A DNA stretch of 64,000 nt, taken from contig NZ_CP091804.1 of the NCBI RefSeq assembly GCF_022024275.1, positions 1,426,001 to 1,490,000 on the forward strand, written 5' to 3'. Every line of letters begins with the position of its first letter. Position 1 is the first letter of the stretch. The position numbers were made by a program, and so were the translations under genes. Below are positions 25,289-34,231 of the stretch, piece by piece. Under the pieces are notes generated by a model. The model saw nothing but the letters and a program-made list of their open reading frames with translations. It was not told where the DNA came from and searched no databases. Source of the DNA: Sphingopyxis sp. BSN-002. GTDB lineage: Bacteria > Pseudomonadota > Alphaproteobacteria > Sphingomonadales > Sphingomonadaceae.

Positions 25289-26058
25289 GCAAAGACCGCC
25301 CAGGTCGGTGCGTGGTCGCTCGCCTTCTCACGCCCGCGGTGATCCTTGTCGACGCCGGCGTCGACCAGCCGGTCGGCCATCGCGGGACTCAGCAGCAGAT
25401 GGTCGATGCGGAAACCGTGGTCGCGCTGCCAGCCGCCCGCCTGATAGTCCCAGAAGGTCCAGACCCCGCCCGCGGGATGACGGCTGCGCACCGCATCGGT
25501 CCAGCCATCGCCGAGCAGGCGGAACCAGGCATCGCGCGATTCGGGCTGCATCAGCGCGTCGTTCGCCATCGGGCCGCGCGGGTCCCAGACATCATCGTCG
25601 TGCGGGATGACATTATAGTCGCCGGTCAGGATTGCCGGGATCTCGGACGCCAGCAGTCCCTTCGCGCGCTCGCGCAGCCGCGCCATCCAGCGCAGCTTGT
25701 AATCGAATTTCGGACCCGGCTGCGGGTTGCCGTTGGGCAGATAGATGCTTCCGATGCGGACGCCATGGACATCGGCTTCCAGATAGCGCGATTGCTCGTC
25801 TTCTGGCTCGCCCTCGAGCCCGCGCTGGATTTCGACCGGCTGCGTGTCCTTTGCGAGGATAGCGACGCCGTTGAAGCCCTTCTGCCCGTGATAGAGAAAG
25901 CCATAGCCCGCCGCCTCGATCTCCTTCGTCGGCATCGTCTCGTCGCTCGACTTCAGTTCCTGCAGGCAGGCGACGTCGGGCTGCGTTTCTTCGAGCCATT
26001 CGACGAGGCGCGGCAGGCGCGCCTTGATTCCGTTGATGTTGAAGGTCGCGACTTTCAT
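25285..26058 (-). CDS. xthA: Exodeoxyribonuclease III (AP endonuclease)
   Basis: The 257-residue protein has all family landmarks: ATFNINGIKARLPRL at the N-terminus, CLQELKSSDE with the metal-binding Glu, GDYNVIPHDDDVW and, near the end, KASDHAPTWAVF with the catalytic Asp-His. It cleaves DNA at abasic sites and degrades 3' ends in base excision repair. Length is standard. It lies 39 bases behind erpA on the same strand and overlaps the cNMP-binding gene by 4 bp, so an erpA-xthA-cNMP operon is possible. Confidence 0.97.
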   Translation of the reverse strand: MKVATFNINGIKARLPRLVEWLEETQPDVACLQELKSSDETMPTKEIEAAGYGFLYHGQKGFNGVAILAKDTQPVEIQRGLEGEPEDEQSRYLEADVHGVRIGSIYLPNGNPQPGPKFDYKLRWMARLRERAKGLLASEIPAILTGDYNVIPHDDDVWDPRGPMANDALMQPESRDAWFRLLGDGWTDAVRSRHPAGGVWTFWDYQAGGWQRDHGFRIDHLLLSPAMADRLVDAGVDKDHRGREKASDHAPTWAVFA

Positions 26059-26097
26059 ACCCCCGCTATGGCAGGAAGCGCGCCGCCGCGAAAGGCG

Positions 26098-26439
26098 TCA
26101 GATCGAGAAGCTGGACCCGCAGCCGCAGCCCGAAGCCGCGTTGGGATTTTCGACCTTGAACGACGATCCGCCGAGCGAGTCGACGAAATCGACGATGCAA
26201 CCGCGGACCAGATCGATGCTGATCGGGTCGACGACCAGCTTTACACCGTCGGTTTCTGTGACGATGTCGTCGCCATCGATGCTCTCGGCCAGGCCGAAAC
26301 GATAGGTGAAGCCCGAACAACCGCCACCGTCAACCGCGAGGCGCAGCGCCGCCTCGGCCTCGCCCTTGCGATCGGCGATCCAGCGGACGCGCGCCGCGGC
26401 GGCGGGCGACAGGGTGATATCGGAAAGCTGCGTGGCCAT
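26098..26439 (-). CDS. erpA: Iron-sulfur cluster insertion protein ErpA
   Basis: The 113-residue A-type carrier has the three cluster ligands Cys41 (DGGGCSGFTY), Cys105 and Cys107 (SGCGCGSSF). It passes Fe-S clusters to apoproteins. ATG 26439 is chosen because the family N-terminus LSDITLSPAAAARVR follows at once; an earlier in-frame ATG at 26493 adds an unrelated extension. ErpA is preferred to IscA or SufA because no isc or suf genes are nearby, but the subtype is not certain. Confidence 0.93.
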   Translation of the reverse strand: MATQLSDITLSPAAAARVRWIADRKGEAEAALRLAVDGGGCSGFTYRFGLAESIDGDDIVTETDGVKLVVDPISIDLVRGCIVDFVDSLGGSSFKVENPNAASGCGCGSSFSI

Positions 26440-26470
26440 GCGCGCAAGATAGGGAGCTTGGTCCCAAATG

Positions 26471-26505
26471 AAAAGGGCGCCCCGGCTTGTCACCGTAGGG
26501 CGCCC
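26471..26505 (-). terminator. Rho-independent terminator after the M23 peptidase gene
   Basis: Two copies of GGGCGCCC, at 26475-26482 and 26498-26505, form an 8-bp stem with a 15-base loop. On the minus strand TTTTCATTT follows. It lies just after the peptidase stop at 26531 and before erpA. Confidence 0.7.
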
Positions 26506-26530
26506 CTCCTCTCCGACCCAGGAAAGTTAG

Positions 26531-27235
26531 TTATTCGGGACCGCCCATTGCGAGCTTCTTGTTACCCGAGATGGCCGCCATCGACATCGAGTCCGACTGG
26601 CAGAAGGGCATCGGATTGACCGGTGCGCCCTCGATGCGGACTTCATAATGGAGGTGGTTGCCGGTCGAGCGGCCCGTCGAGCCGACATAACCGAGGACGT
26701 CGCCCTTTTTGACCGACTGGCCGGGAACGACGACATAGGACGACATATGACCGTAGCGCGTCTGGATGGCGTTGCCATGTTCGACCTCGACATAATTGCC
26801 GTAGCCGCCGAGGCGCTGGGCGCGACCGACGATACCGTCGGCGGTCGCATAGATGGGGGTGCCGTAGGGGGCAGGAATATCGACGCCATTGTGGCGCGCC
26901 AGCTTGCCGGTCACGGGGTGGATGCGCATGCCGTACGACGACGAAAGCGACATTTTCTCGATCGGGCGGCGCGAGGGCACCGAAACGCCGATATTCGCGG
27001 TCAGGCCAGTGTCGAGACGGCGCCATGCCTGAAAGATCGCGCGCGCCTCGCTGTCTTCGCCGGGCGCCTGCGCAGTGGGGTTGAAGCCATCGTCATCGGG
27101 TTCGTCGGGAACGACGATGCTCGCGTCATTGCCTGCATTGGCCGCATGCGCCGCGGGAGCGGTGATGGCGGCAAGTGCCGAAGCACAGAAAATCAGGCCA
27201 AAATGAAACTTTTGCGCCAGTGAAGCGTATCGCAC
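26531..27235 (-). CDS. Exported M23 (LytM) family metallopeptidase
   Basis: The protein of about 234 residues has a signal peptide (FHFGLIFCASALAAITAPAA), an acidic linker (VVPDEPDDDGF) and a C-terminal LytM domain. Both zinc and catalytic motifs are intact: RHNGVDIPAPYG (His-x3-Asp) and GNHLHYEVRIEG (His-x-His). It is therefore likely an active peptidoglycan endopeptidase rather than an EnvC/NlpD-type activator. Start is uncertain: GTG 27235 places the signal peptide properly, whereas TTG 27355 adds 40 residues without hydrophobic character. It has its own terminator. Confidence 0.88.
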   Translation of the reverse strand: MRYASLAQKFHFGLIFCASALAAITAPAAHAANAGNDASIVVPDEPDDDGFNPTAQAPGEDSEARAIFQAWRRLDTGLTANIGVSVPSRRPIEKMSLSSSYGMRIHPVTGKLARHNGVDIPAPYGTPIYATADGIVGRAQRLGGYGNYVEVEHGNAIQTRYGHMSSYVVVPGQSVKKGDVLGYVGSTGRSTGNHLHYEVRIEGAPVNPMPFCQSDSMSMAAISGNKKLAMGGPE

Positions 27236-27348
27236 GTATCGACCCCGCAGTCCTTGTCGCCAGTGCCCTTTTTTAAGGGCCGCTGGTGCCGGATGTTTGC
27301 TCGGATGGGATAATTCCCTGCCCGCGAGTGTTGATGGCGGCCCAAACC

Positions 27349-28140
27349 TTACCAAGCAATAACGGCGTAGAAGTCTTGCGTTAAACCGGCTTCACGGCGC
27401 GCCGAGTCGTTGAACGGAGGCTTCAGCGAACCGCGAAATCGCGATTTTACGAGGCTTTGCCACGTTTCGACGACGTTGAATCCCATTTCATCGCACTTTT
27501 CCCGGAACCAGACTGTGCCTGCGCTCACATGGCGGATTTCGTCGTTGTAAATACGCGATAAAATCTTCGCCGTCGCCTCGTCGCCGGCGGCGCGGAAGCG
27601 ATCGATCGTCGCGGGCGTCACGTCCAGGCCCCGCGCTTCCAGAACCATCGGAACGATCGCTAGCCGCGCCAAGGCATCGTCGCTCGTCGCCTGCGCGGCC
27701 TCCCACAGGCCCGCGTGCGCGGGCAGTTCGCCGTAAAAGCTGTCGAGCTGGCGCAATCGCCGATCGAGAAGCGCGAAATGCATCGCCTCGTCGGCGGCGA
27801 CGCCGATCCAGTCGTCGACGAAGGCGCGCGGGAATTCGCCGCCGAAACGCCCGACGAGATCGACGGCAAGGTCGATCGCAACGAACTCGATATGCGCAAG
27901 CGCGTGGATCATCGCGATCCGTCCGCGGTCGGACCCGGCCTTGCGGCGGCGCGGCATCTGGCCGGGCGACAGTAGCTCGGGCTTTGGCGGCCAAGCGGGC
28001 TGATCGGGCATCGCGACGTCGCAGCGATGTTCGAGTTCGCCGCGCCGCCACGCCCGCGCGAACGCGCGCGCCGCGCGGCGCTTGTCGTGCGGGTCCGGCG
28101 TCAGCAGGACCGCTCGTGCAGCTTCACCCAGCGTTTGCAC
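27349..28140 (-). CDS. DUF455 family ferritin-like protein
   Basis: The 263-residue protein has the ferritin-like diiron pattern of DUF455: ALAHIEFVAIDLAVDLV near residue 98, VAADEAMHFALLDRRL near residue 128 and LSRIYNDEIRHVSAGT near residue 210, giving Glu and Glu-x-x-His ligands. Start GTG 28140 is chosen because it forms TAGTG with the bcp stop and the family begins with such a sequence (LGEAARAVLLTPDPHDK). Some members are linked to tRNA or fatty-acid hydroxylation, but no activity is established for this branch. It ends the phyR-glnE-bcp operon. Confidence 0.9.
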   Translation of the reverse strand: MQTLGEAARAVLLTPDPHDKRRAARAFARAWRRGELEHRCDVAMPDQPAWPPKPELLSPGQMPRRRKAGSDRGRIAMIHALAHIEFVAIDLAVDLVGRFGGEFPRAFVDDWIGVAADEAMHFALLDRRLRQLDSFYGELPAHAGLWEAAQATSDDALARLAIVPMVLEARGLDVTPATIDRFRAAGDEATAKILSRIYNDEIRHVSAGTVWFREKCDEMGFNVVETWQSLVKSRFRGSLKPPFNDSARREAGLTQDFYAVIAW

Positions 28141-28604
28141 TACAGGGCTTTCGCAGCCTCCAGCACGGCCTCGGCGTGACCCTTTACGCGCACCTTGCGC
28201 CATTCGTGCGCAAGTTTTCCGTCGGCGCCGAACAGGAAGGTCGAGCGTTCGACCCCCATATAGGTGCGGCCGTAATTCTGCTTTTCGACCCAGGCGCCGA
28301 AGGCCTCGCACACCGCGCCATCCTCGTCCGAGGCCAAGCGGACGGTCAGGCCATATTTGTCGCGGAACTTGCAGAGCTTTGCCGGCGCGTCGCGCGACAC
28401 CGCGAGCACCTGCGCGCTCAGATGCGCGAATTCGGGCGCCAGCCGGGTAAAGTCCTGCGCCTCGACCGTGCAGCCCGGCGTATCGGCTTTCGGATAGAAA
28501 TAGACGACGAGCGGTGCGCCTTTCATCGCCGCGAGATCGATCGCCGCGCCGTCGGCGTCGAGCGGCTTCACCGCGGGAATGGCATCGCCGATGGAAAGCG
28601 TCAT
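28140..28604 (-). CDS. bcp: Peroxiredoxin, Bcp/PrxQ type
   Basis: The 154-residue thioredoxin-fold protein reduces hydroperoxides. The peroxidatic Cys45 lies in YPKADTPGCTVEAQDF. The usual resolving Cys five residues later is replaced (Gln50), but Cys78 in APAKLCKFRDKYGL sits in helix 3, the position of the resolving cysteine in the Xylella-type PrxQ. So the protein is probably still an atypical two-Cys enzyme. ATG 28604 overlaps the glnE stop by 4 bp and its stop overlaps the DUF455 start, giving tight coupling in the operon behind phyR. Confidence 0.93.
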   Translation of the reverse strand: MTLSIGDAIPAVKPLDADGAAIDLAAMKGAPLVVYFYPKADTPGCTVEAQDFTRLAPEFAHLSAQVLAVSRDAPAKLCKFRDKYGLTVRLASDEDGAVCEAFGAWVEKQNYGRTYMGVERSTFLFGADGKLAHEWRKVRVKGHAEAVLEAAKAL

Positions 28605-31309
28605 GGCTTCGTCTCCTGCTGCGGCGGCCGAATCGAGGCCCACCAGTCGGCGATCTCCTGCCGTGCCGCGTCGTGCGCGGCAAGCAGTTGCGGCCAGCCG
28701 GGTTCACCGCAGGCGCTCGCCACAAGCTGGCGCGCGGCGGGCGTTGCAGGCTCCCCCTCGGGCGCGGTCAGCCGCAGCATTACGAGCATCCGGCCGAGCA
28801 GACCGTGCGCGTCGCAAATCTCGGCCGGGGCAAGCCCGTCGATCCGCATGCAGGCGAGCGCCGAACCGATATTCGGATCGTGGCAGCGCCCGCTGGCAAG
28901 CTGCGTCACCTGCATCGCAAACTCCAGATCGACGAGCCCGCCCGGCCCGCCCTTAATATCGAGCGGGCCCTTCGGCGGCTTGTGCGCGGCGATCTTGTCG
29001 CGCATCTCGGCGGCATCCGCGGCGAGCTTCTCCGGCTCGCGCGGCGCGGCAAGCAGTTCGTCGATGATACGGTGAAGCGCCGCTTTCGCGCCGTCCGATC
29101 CGTATACCGGTCGCGCGCGGAGCAGCGCCATATGCTCCCACGTCCACGCCTCCTCGCGCTGGTAGCGCTCGAAGCTGTCGAGCGAGACGACCAGCGGCCC
29201 CTGCGCACCCTGCGGCCGCAGCCGTGTATCGACGTCGTAGAGCTTGCCCGCCGCGGTCGGCACCGACATCGCCGCCGTCACGCGCTGCGCGAGGCGGTTG
29301 TAATAGGTCGTCGCGCCGAGCGGGCGCGCTCCGTCGGATTCGGCCAGATGGTCGCCGGTGAAGAGATAGATGAGATCGAGGTCCGACGCATGCGTGAGCG
29401 CCCTGCCGCCGAGCCGCCCGAGCGCAAGCACGACGAGTTCGCTATCGACGATGCGCCCGTGCGCTTGGACGAATTCCGCCACGGTCGCGTCAGCCAGCAC
29501 CTGCAAAGCCGCCTCCGCAAGTTCGGAATAGCCGCAAGCGATCATCATCGGGTCGGTCGCACCGGCGATCAGCTGGACGCCATAGGCGAAGCGCCGCTCG
29601 CCGACGCGGTCGCGAACGCGGTCGAGCAGGCGTTCATAATCGAGACCCGAAAGCCCCGATGCCCATTCGGACAGCAGCTCGTTTTTCGTCGCGGGCGCCT
29701 CGAACGCGCGCTTGTCGATCAGCCCCTCGATCAGCTCGACCCGCGCCCCGAGCGCATCGGCGAGCGTCGGCGCGAGCGAGAGGATGCGCGTCGCGATCTT
29801 CGCGAGTTCGGGCTGCGCAGCGAGCAGGTGGAAGAAGTTGATCGCGCTCGGGAGCCCCCCGACCAGCTTGTCGAAACGGACGAGCGTCGCCTGCGGATCG
29901 GGCGCAGCGCCGATCGCCTTCATGAGTTCGGGCAGGACGGTTTCGAGCGCGTCGAGCGCTGCAGGACTACGCAATGCACGCAGCTTCCCGCCGCGCCATT
30001 CGGCGATCGTGCGGAGCGCGGCATCGGGCGGCTCGAATCCCGCAGCCGTCAGCGCGCCCGCCAGTTCGCTCTCCTCACGCGGCAAGCCGGCCGTCGTCGC
30101 GCGCTCGACGACGAGCTGGTCGTAGCAGTGGGCAACATCGGCGGTGACTGGCTCGAGCGCGGCAAGCAACTCCGCGCCATCCGCAAGGCCGTCGAGCCGC
30201 GCCACCGCGTCGAGCGCGGCCGCCTGCGTCGGCAAGCAATGTGTCTGCTGGTCCTCGATCATCTGGAGCCGGTGCTCGATCCGGCGCAGCGTCGCATAAT
30301 GGCCGGTCAGCCGTTCGGCGACGTCACCGTCGATCCGTCCTGCCTTTGCAAGCGCCGCGAGTGCATTGACGGTGGCAGAGACACGCAGCGACGGATCGCG
30401 CCCGCCGTAGATGAGCTGGTGCACCTGAGCGAAAAACTCGATTTCGCGAATGCCGCCGCGGCCGCGTTTCAGATCATAGCCGGGACCGAACGCCTGCCCC
30501 TGCGAGAAATGGTCGCGGATGCGGTCGCTCATCGCACCGATTTCCTTGAGCTGACGGAAATCGAGGCTGCGGCGCCAGATGAAGGGCTGGATTGCTGCAA
30601 GGAAGCTTTCCCCCAGACCGCGGTCGCCCGCCGAGGCCCGCGAGCGGATGAAGGCGGCCTGCTCCCATGCAAGCGCCTCGGATTCATAATAGGAGATCGC
30701 CGCGCTCTCCGGGAGCACGATCGGCGTCACTTCGGGGTGCGGACGGAGACGCAGATCGACGCGCAGCACATGGCCGTCGCCGGTGCGCGCGGACAAAATC
30801 TCGACCATCCGGCGGGCGATCCGCACCGCCGCTTCATCGGGGTCGTCGCGCGAGCGGCGCGGCAAGGTTTCGGGGTCGAAGATCAGGATCGGATCGATGT
30901 CCGACGAATAGTTGAGTTCGTGGCTGCCGAGCTTGCCGAGTGCGATCACCGATAATCCGCGCGGCGCCTCGTCGGGCACGCGTTCGGCAAAGGCGGCGGC
31001 GAGCGCCGCATCGCACGCCTGATCGGCGAAGGCGGTCAGCAGCCGCGTCGTCGTCGCAACATCATGTTCGCCCGACAGGTCGCCGAGCGCCAGCAGCAGG
31101 GCCATGCGGCCGCGCCACTGGCGCAGCGCGCGCATGATGTCTTCGTCGACCGCAGGCGGCACGACCGCAGCCAGTGCGGCATCGGTCCCTTCCTCGAGGA
31201 AAAGTGCCACATCGCCGGGAGTGAGCTCGGCGAGACGCGCGAGAAACGGCGCGTTCGCCGTCAACCGGTCGAGCGCCGACCGGCGCGCGGTAACATCCGA
31301 AACCATCAT
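28601..31309 (-). CDS. glnE: Bifunctional glutamine synthetase adenylyltransferase/adenylyl-removing enzyme
   Basis: The protein of about 902 residues has two nucleotidyltransferase domains. The first has LGKLGSHELNYSSDIDPILI (adenylyl-removing half) and the second LGRLGGRALTHASDLDLIYL (adenylylating half); both Gly-x-x-x-Ser-Asp-x-Asp centres are intact. It adjusts glutamine synthetase activity to nitrogen status, with PII input. ATG 31309 has AGG just upstream; an in-frame TTG at 31345 is also possible. It follows phyR by about 40 bases, an unusual link of nitrogen control to the general stress regulator. Confidence 0.97.
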   Translation of the reverse strand: MMVSDVTARRSALDRLTANAPFLARLAELTPGDVALFLEEGTDAALAAVVPPAVDEDIMRALRQWRGRMALLLALGDLSGEHDVATTTRLLTAFADQACDAALAAAFAERVPDEAPRGLSVIALGKLGSHELNYSSDIDPILIFDPETLPRRSRDDPDEAAVRIARRMVEILSARTGDGHVLRVDLRLRPHPEVTPIVLPESAAISYYESEALAWEQAAFIRSRASAGDRGLGESFLAAIQPFIWRRSLDFRQLKEIGAMSDRIRDHFSQGQAFGPGYDLKRGRGGIREIEFFAQVHQLIYGGRDPSLRVSATVNALAALAKAGRIDGDVAERLTGHYATLRRIEHRLQMIEDQQTHCLPTQAAALDAVARLDGLADGAELLAALEPVTADVAHCYDQLVVERATTAGLPREESELAGALTAAGFEPPDAALRTIAEWRGGKLRALRSPAALDALETVLPELMKAIGAAPDPQATLVRFDKLVGGLPSAINFFHLLAAQPELAKIATRILSLAPTLADALGARVELIEGLIDKRAFEAPATKNELLSEWASGLSGLDYERLLDRVRDRVGERRFAYGVQLIAGATDPMMIACGYSELAEAALQVLADATVAEFVQAHGRIVDSELVVLALGRLGGRALTHASDLDLIYLFTGDHLAESDGARPLGATTYYNRLAQRVTAAMSVPTAAGKLYDVDTRLRPQGAQGPLVVSLDSFERYQREEAWTWEHMALLRARPVYGSDGAKAALHRIIDELLAAPREPEKLAADAAEMRDKIAAHKPPKGPLDIKGGPGGLVDLEFAMQVTQLASGRCHDPNIGSALACMRIDGLAPAEICDAHGLLGRMLVMLRLTAPEGEPATPAARQLVASACGEPGWPQLLAAHDAARQEIADWWASIRPPQQETKP

Positions 31310-31348
31310 CGGACCTGCTATCGCCCGCGCGAGCGCGGGTGGCAAGCC

Positions 31349-32143
31349 TCAGGCCGGGACCGTGCTCTCGTCGAAGAACAACACCTGCGAGATCGCCGCG
31401 CGCAAGGTCGCGGGCTGATAGGGCTTGGTCAGCAGGAAAGCGGGCTCGGGCCGGTCGCCGGTCAGCAGTCGCTCGGGAAAGGCAGTGATGAAGATGACCG
31501 GCACCGACATGCTGCCAAGGATTTCCTGCACCGCCTCGATCCCCGAGCTGTTGTCGGCGAGCTGGATGTCGGCGAGGACGAGGCCCGGCTGGTGCTTCTG
31601 CGCTTCGGCGACCGCCTCGCTGTGCGTCGTCGCGACCGCCACGACATCGTGACCGAGATCGCGAACGATCATCTCGATGTCCATCGCGATGATCGGCTCG
31701 TCCTCGATGATCAGGATACGCGCGCGGGTCTGGCGGTCGATCTCGTCGGTCGCCTCGTGGATCAGTCGGTCGACCTCGGCGGCGTCACGGCCGATGATGC
31801 GACCGGTCTCTTCATGATTGAAACCCTCGACCGCGGTCAGCAGCAGCGCCTGGCGTGCCAGCGACGGAATACGGCGCAGCCGTGCGTCGGCAATCGCGAT
31901 CTCGGGCGCGACCTGCTCGTCGCTTCCCGGCGTCTGCCCGGCTGCGAGACCGAAATTGTCATGGACCATGCGATAGAGCTGCACGCGAAGGTCGCCGCTG
32001 GTGTCGACCGCGTCGGGATGGGCGACCAGCGTTTCCAGAAGTTGCGCGACGAGACCGTCGCCGCTCGTCTGGCTTCCCGAAATCGCGCGGCCATAGCGGC
32101 GCAGATAGGGAAGATGCGGCGCGATCGCCTGACCCAATGACAT
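31349..32143 (-). CDS. phyR: PhyR, general stress response anti-anti-sigma response regulator
   Basis: The 264-residue protein has the reverse order typical of PhyR: a sigma-factor-like domain (residues 1-130, with RRIPSLARQALLLTAVEGF and HEETGRIIG resembling the sigma4 region) followed by a receiver domain with Asp192 (LVLADIQLAD), Glu-Asp pair EDEP and Lys in LTKPYQPA. On phosphorylation the sigma-like part binds NepR and frees EcfG. AGGAGG seven bases before the ATG is a strong ribosome binding site. It is divergent from nepR and heads the glnE-bcp-DUF455 operon. Confidence 0.98.
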   Translation of the reverse strand: MSLGQAIAPHLPYLRRYGRAISGSQTSGDGLVAQLLETLVAHPDAVDTSGDLRVQLYRMVHDNFGLAAGQTPGSDEQVAPEIAIADARLRRIPSLARQALLLTAVEGFNHEETGRIIGRDAAEVDRLIHEATDEIDRQTRARILIIEDEPIIAMDIEMIVRDLGHDVVAVATTHSEAVAEAQKHQPGLVLADIQLADNSSGIEAVQEILGSMSVPVIFITAFPERLLTGDRPEPAFLLTKPYQPATLRAAISQVLFFDESTVPA

Positions 32144-32233
32144 AGATTACCCTCCTGAAGCGGACCGGAATCCGCCGACAAACGCATGGCACGACGCGAT
32201 TCCTGCCGCGGCCCGGCATAATTTCACCCCTTG

Positions 32234-32259
32234 GGAACGATTCAAGGGTAAAATAGTTT
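32234..32259 (+). promoter_or_regulatory. EcfG-type promoter of nepR
   Basis: GGAAC at 32234-32238 and GTTT at 32256-32259, separated by 17 bases, fit the GGAAC-N16/17-CGTT general stress promoter with an A before GTT. It points to nepR, 84 bases downstream. EcfG-driven expression of its own anti-sigma factor is the usual feedback in this system. Confidence 0.65.
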
Positions 32260-32342
32260 CACGATCAACCAACAAAAGGCGCATTGCGCTTTGGTTTACG
32301 CACGGTTAGCACAAGGACCCATGTCCAAGGGATGCCACGATA

Positions 32343-32510
32343 ATGACGTCTAGATCCGGTTCGCTGCCCGAAAAGACGGCCGGAAAGGACGACAAACCAC
32401 TCCCCAGGAAGGTGCAGGACGTCAATGGCGCCCTGCGCCGCGCTTATGATTCCGCAGTCGACGAAACGATCCCGCAGTCGATGCTCGACCTGCTCAACAA
32501 GCTCAGCTAA
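32343..32510 (+). CDS. nepR: NepR, anti-sigma factor of EcfG
   Basis: This 55-residue gene is easily missed because of its size. After a polar start (MTSRSGSLPEKTAGKDDK) comes the NepR core VNGALRRAYDSAVDETIP and SMLDLLNKLS, the two helices that bind EcfG or the sigma-like domain of PhyR. Its divergent position to phyR and the EcfG-type promoter at 32234 support it fully. EcfG normally follows nepR, but here the stop is directly adjacent to the stop of the converging tgt gene, so ecfG must lie elsewhere. Confidence 0.95.
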   Translation: MTSRSGSLPEKTAGKDDKPLPRKVQDVNGALRRAYDSAVDETIPQSMLDLLNKLS

Positions 32511-33644
<1,134 letters not shown>

Positions 33645-33681
33645 CTATGGCGGCGCGCGCGCCAAAAGTCGAGCCGGGCGG

Positions 33682-34170
33682 CTAGGCGCGCTCCTCTTCG
33701 CTCGACGGCTCTTCCTCGGCCGCCTTCGCTTTTTCCTTCGGCTTTTCCTTCTCGAAGATCTTGACGAGTTCACGCTTCTTCGCGTCCGACAGGCCCTTTT
33801 CGGCCGCCGGGAACATCTCCTCTTCCTCCTCGTCGATGTGGTGGAGATAGCGCTCCTTCATCGTGCGAAAGCGCGTCAGCCAACCGGTCGAGGCAAAGTC
33901 CATCTCGTAAAGCTCGGTCAGGAAATCCTCGATCTCCTTATGCTCGGCGACGCTGTGCTGCGCGTCATCGCGAAGATCGGGATTGGCGAGCATTGTCGCG
34001 TAGAGCGACATCTCCTCCGATGCCGCATGCGCGGTCACTTCGACGCGGAACGCCTCGAAAAGATAGCGTCGATCGTCGCTGTCGCCCTGCGTCTCGTCGA
34101 TCCTGTCGAGCAGGTCGCGATGCCGGTCATGATCGGCTTTCAGTCGCGCGAAAATTCCGGTCTCGGCCAT
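33682..34170 (-). CDS. Hemerythrin (HHE) domain protein
   Basis: The 162-residue protein has a four-helix HHE domain with histidines spaced as in hemerythrin-like proteins: LKADHDRHRDLLDRI, VTAHAASEEMSLY, SVAEHKEIEDFL and YLHHIDEEEEEMF. These can bind a diiron centre for oxygen, NO or redox sensing. The C-terminal 35 residues are a Lys/Glu-rich tail (EKEKPKEKAKAAEEE). GGAG upstream of the ATG is the ribosome binding site. A strong EcfG-type promoter lies directly upstream, so it is probably a general stress gene. Confidence 0.92.
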   Translation of the reverse strand: MAETGIFARLKADHDRHRDLLDRIDETQGDSDDRRYLFEAFRVEVTAHAASEEMSLYATMLANPDLRDDAQHSVAEHKEIEDFLTELYEMDFASTGWLTRFRTMKERYLHHIDEEEEEMFPAAEKGLSDAKKRELVKIFEKEKPKEKAKAAEEEPSSEEERA

Positions 34171-34201
34171 TTGCGTCTCCGTCCTTGATGGTCGGAGAAG
34201 A

Positions 34202-34227
34202 AACGGATGGCCCCCTGCCAGGGTTCC
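34202..34227 (-). promoter_or_regulatory. EcfG-type promoter of the hemerythrin gene
   Basis: On the minus strand GGAAC at 34227-34223, exactly 17 bases, then CGTT at 34205-34202 is a full match to the alphaproteobacterial general stress consensus GGAAC-N16/17-CGTT. It ends 32 bases before the hemerythrin ATG. This is the best such site seen between genes in the window. Confidence 0.75.
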
Positions 34228-34231
34228 GCCG

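Noticed and set aside
28514..30955. An 813-codon open frame on the plus strand opposite glnE
   Set aside because: It is Arg-rich, featureless and antisense to a certain gene.
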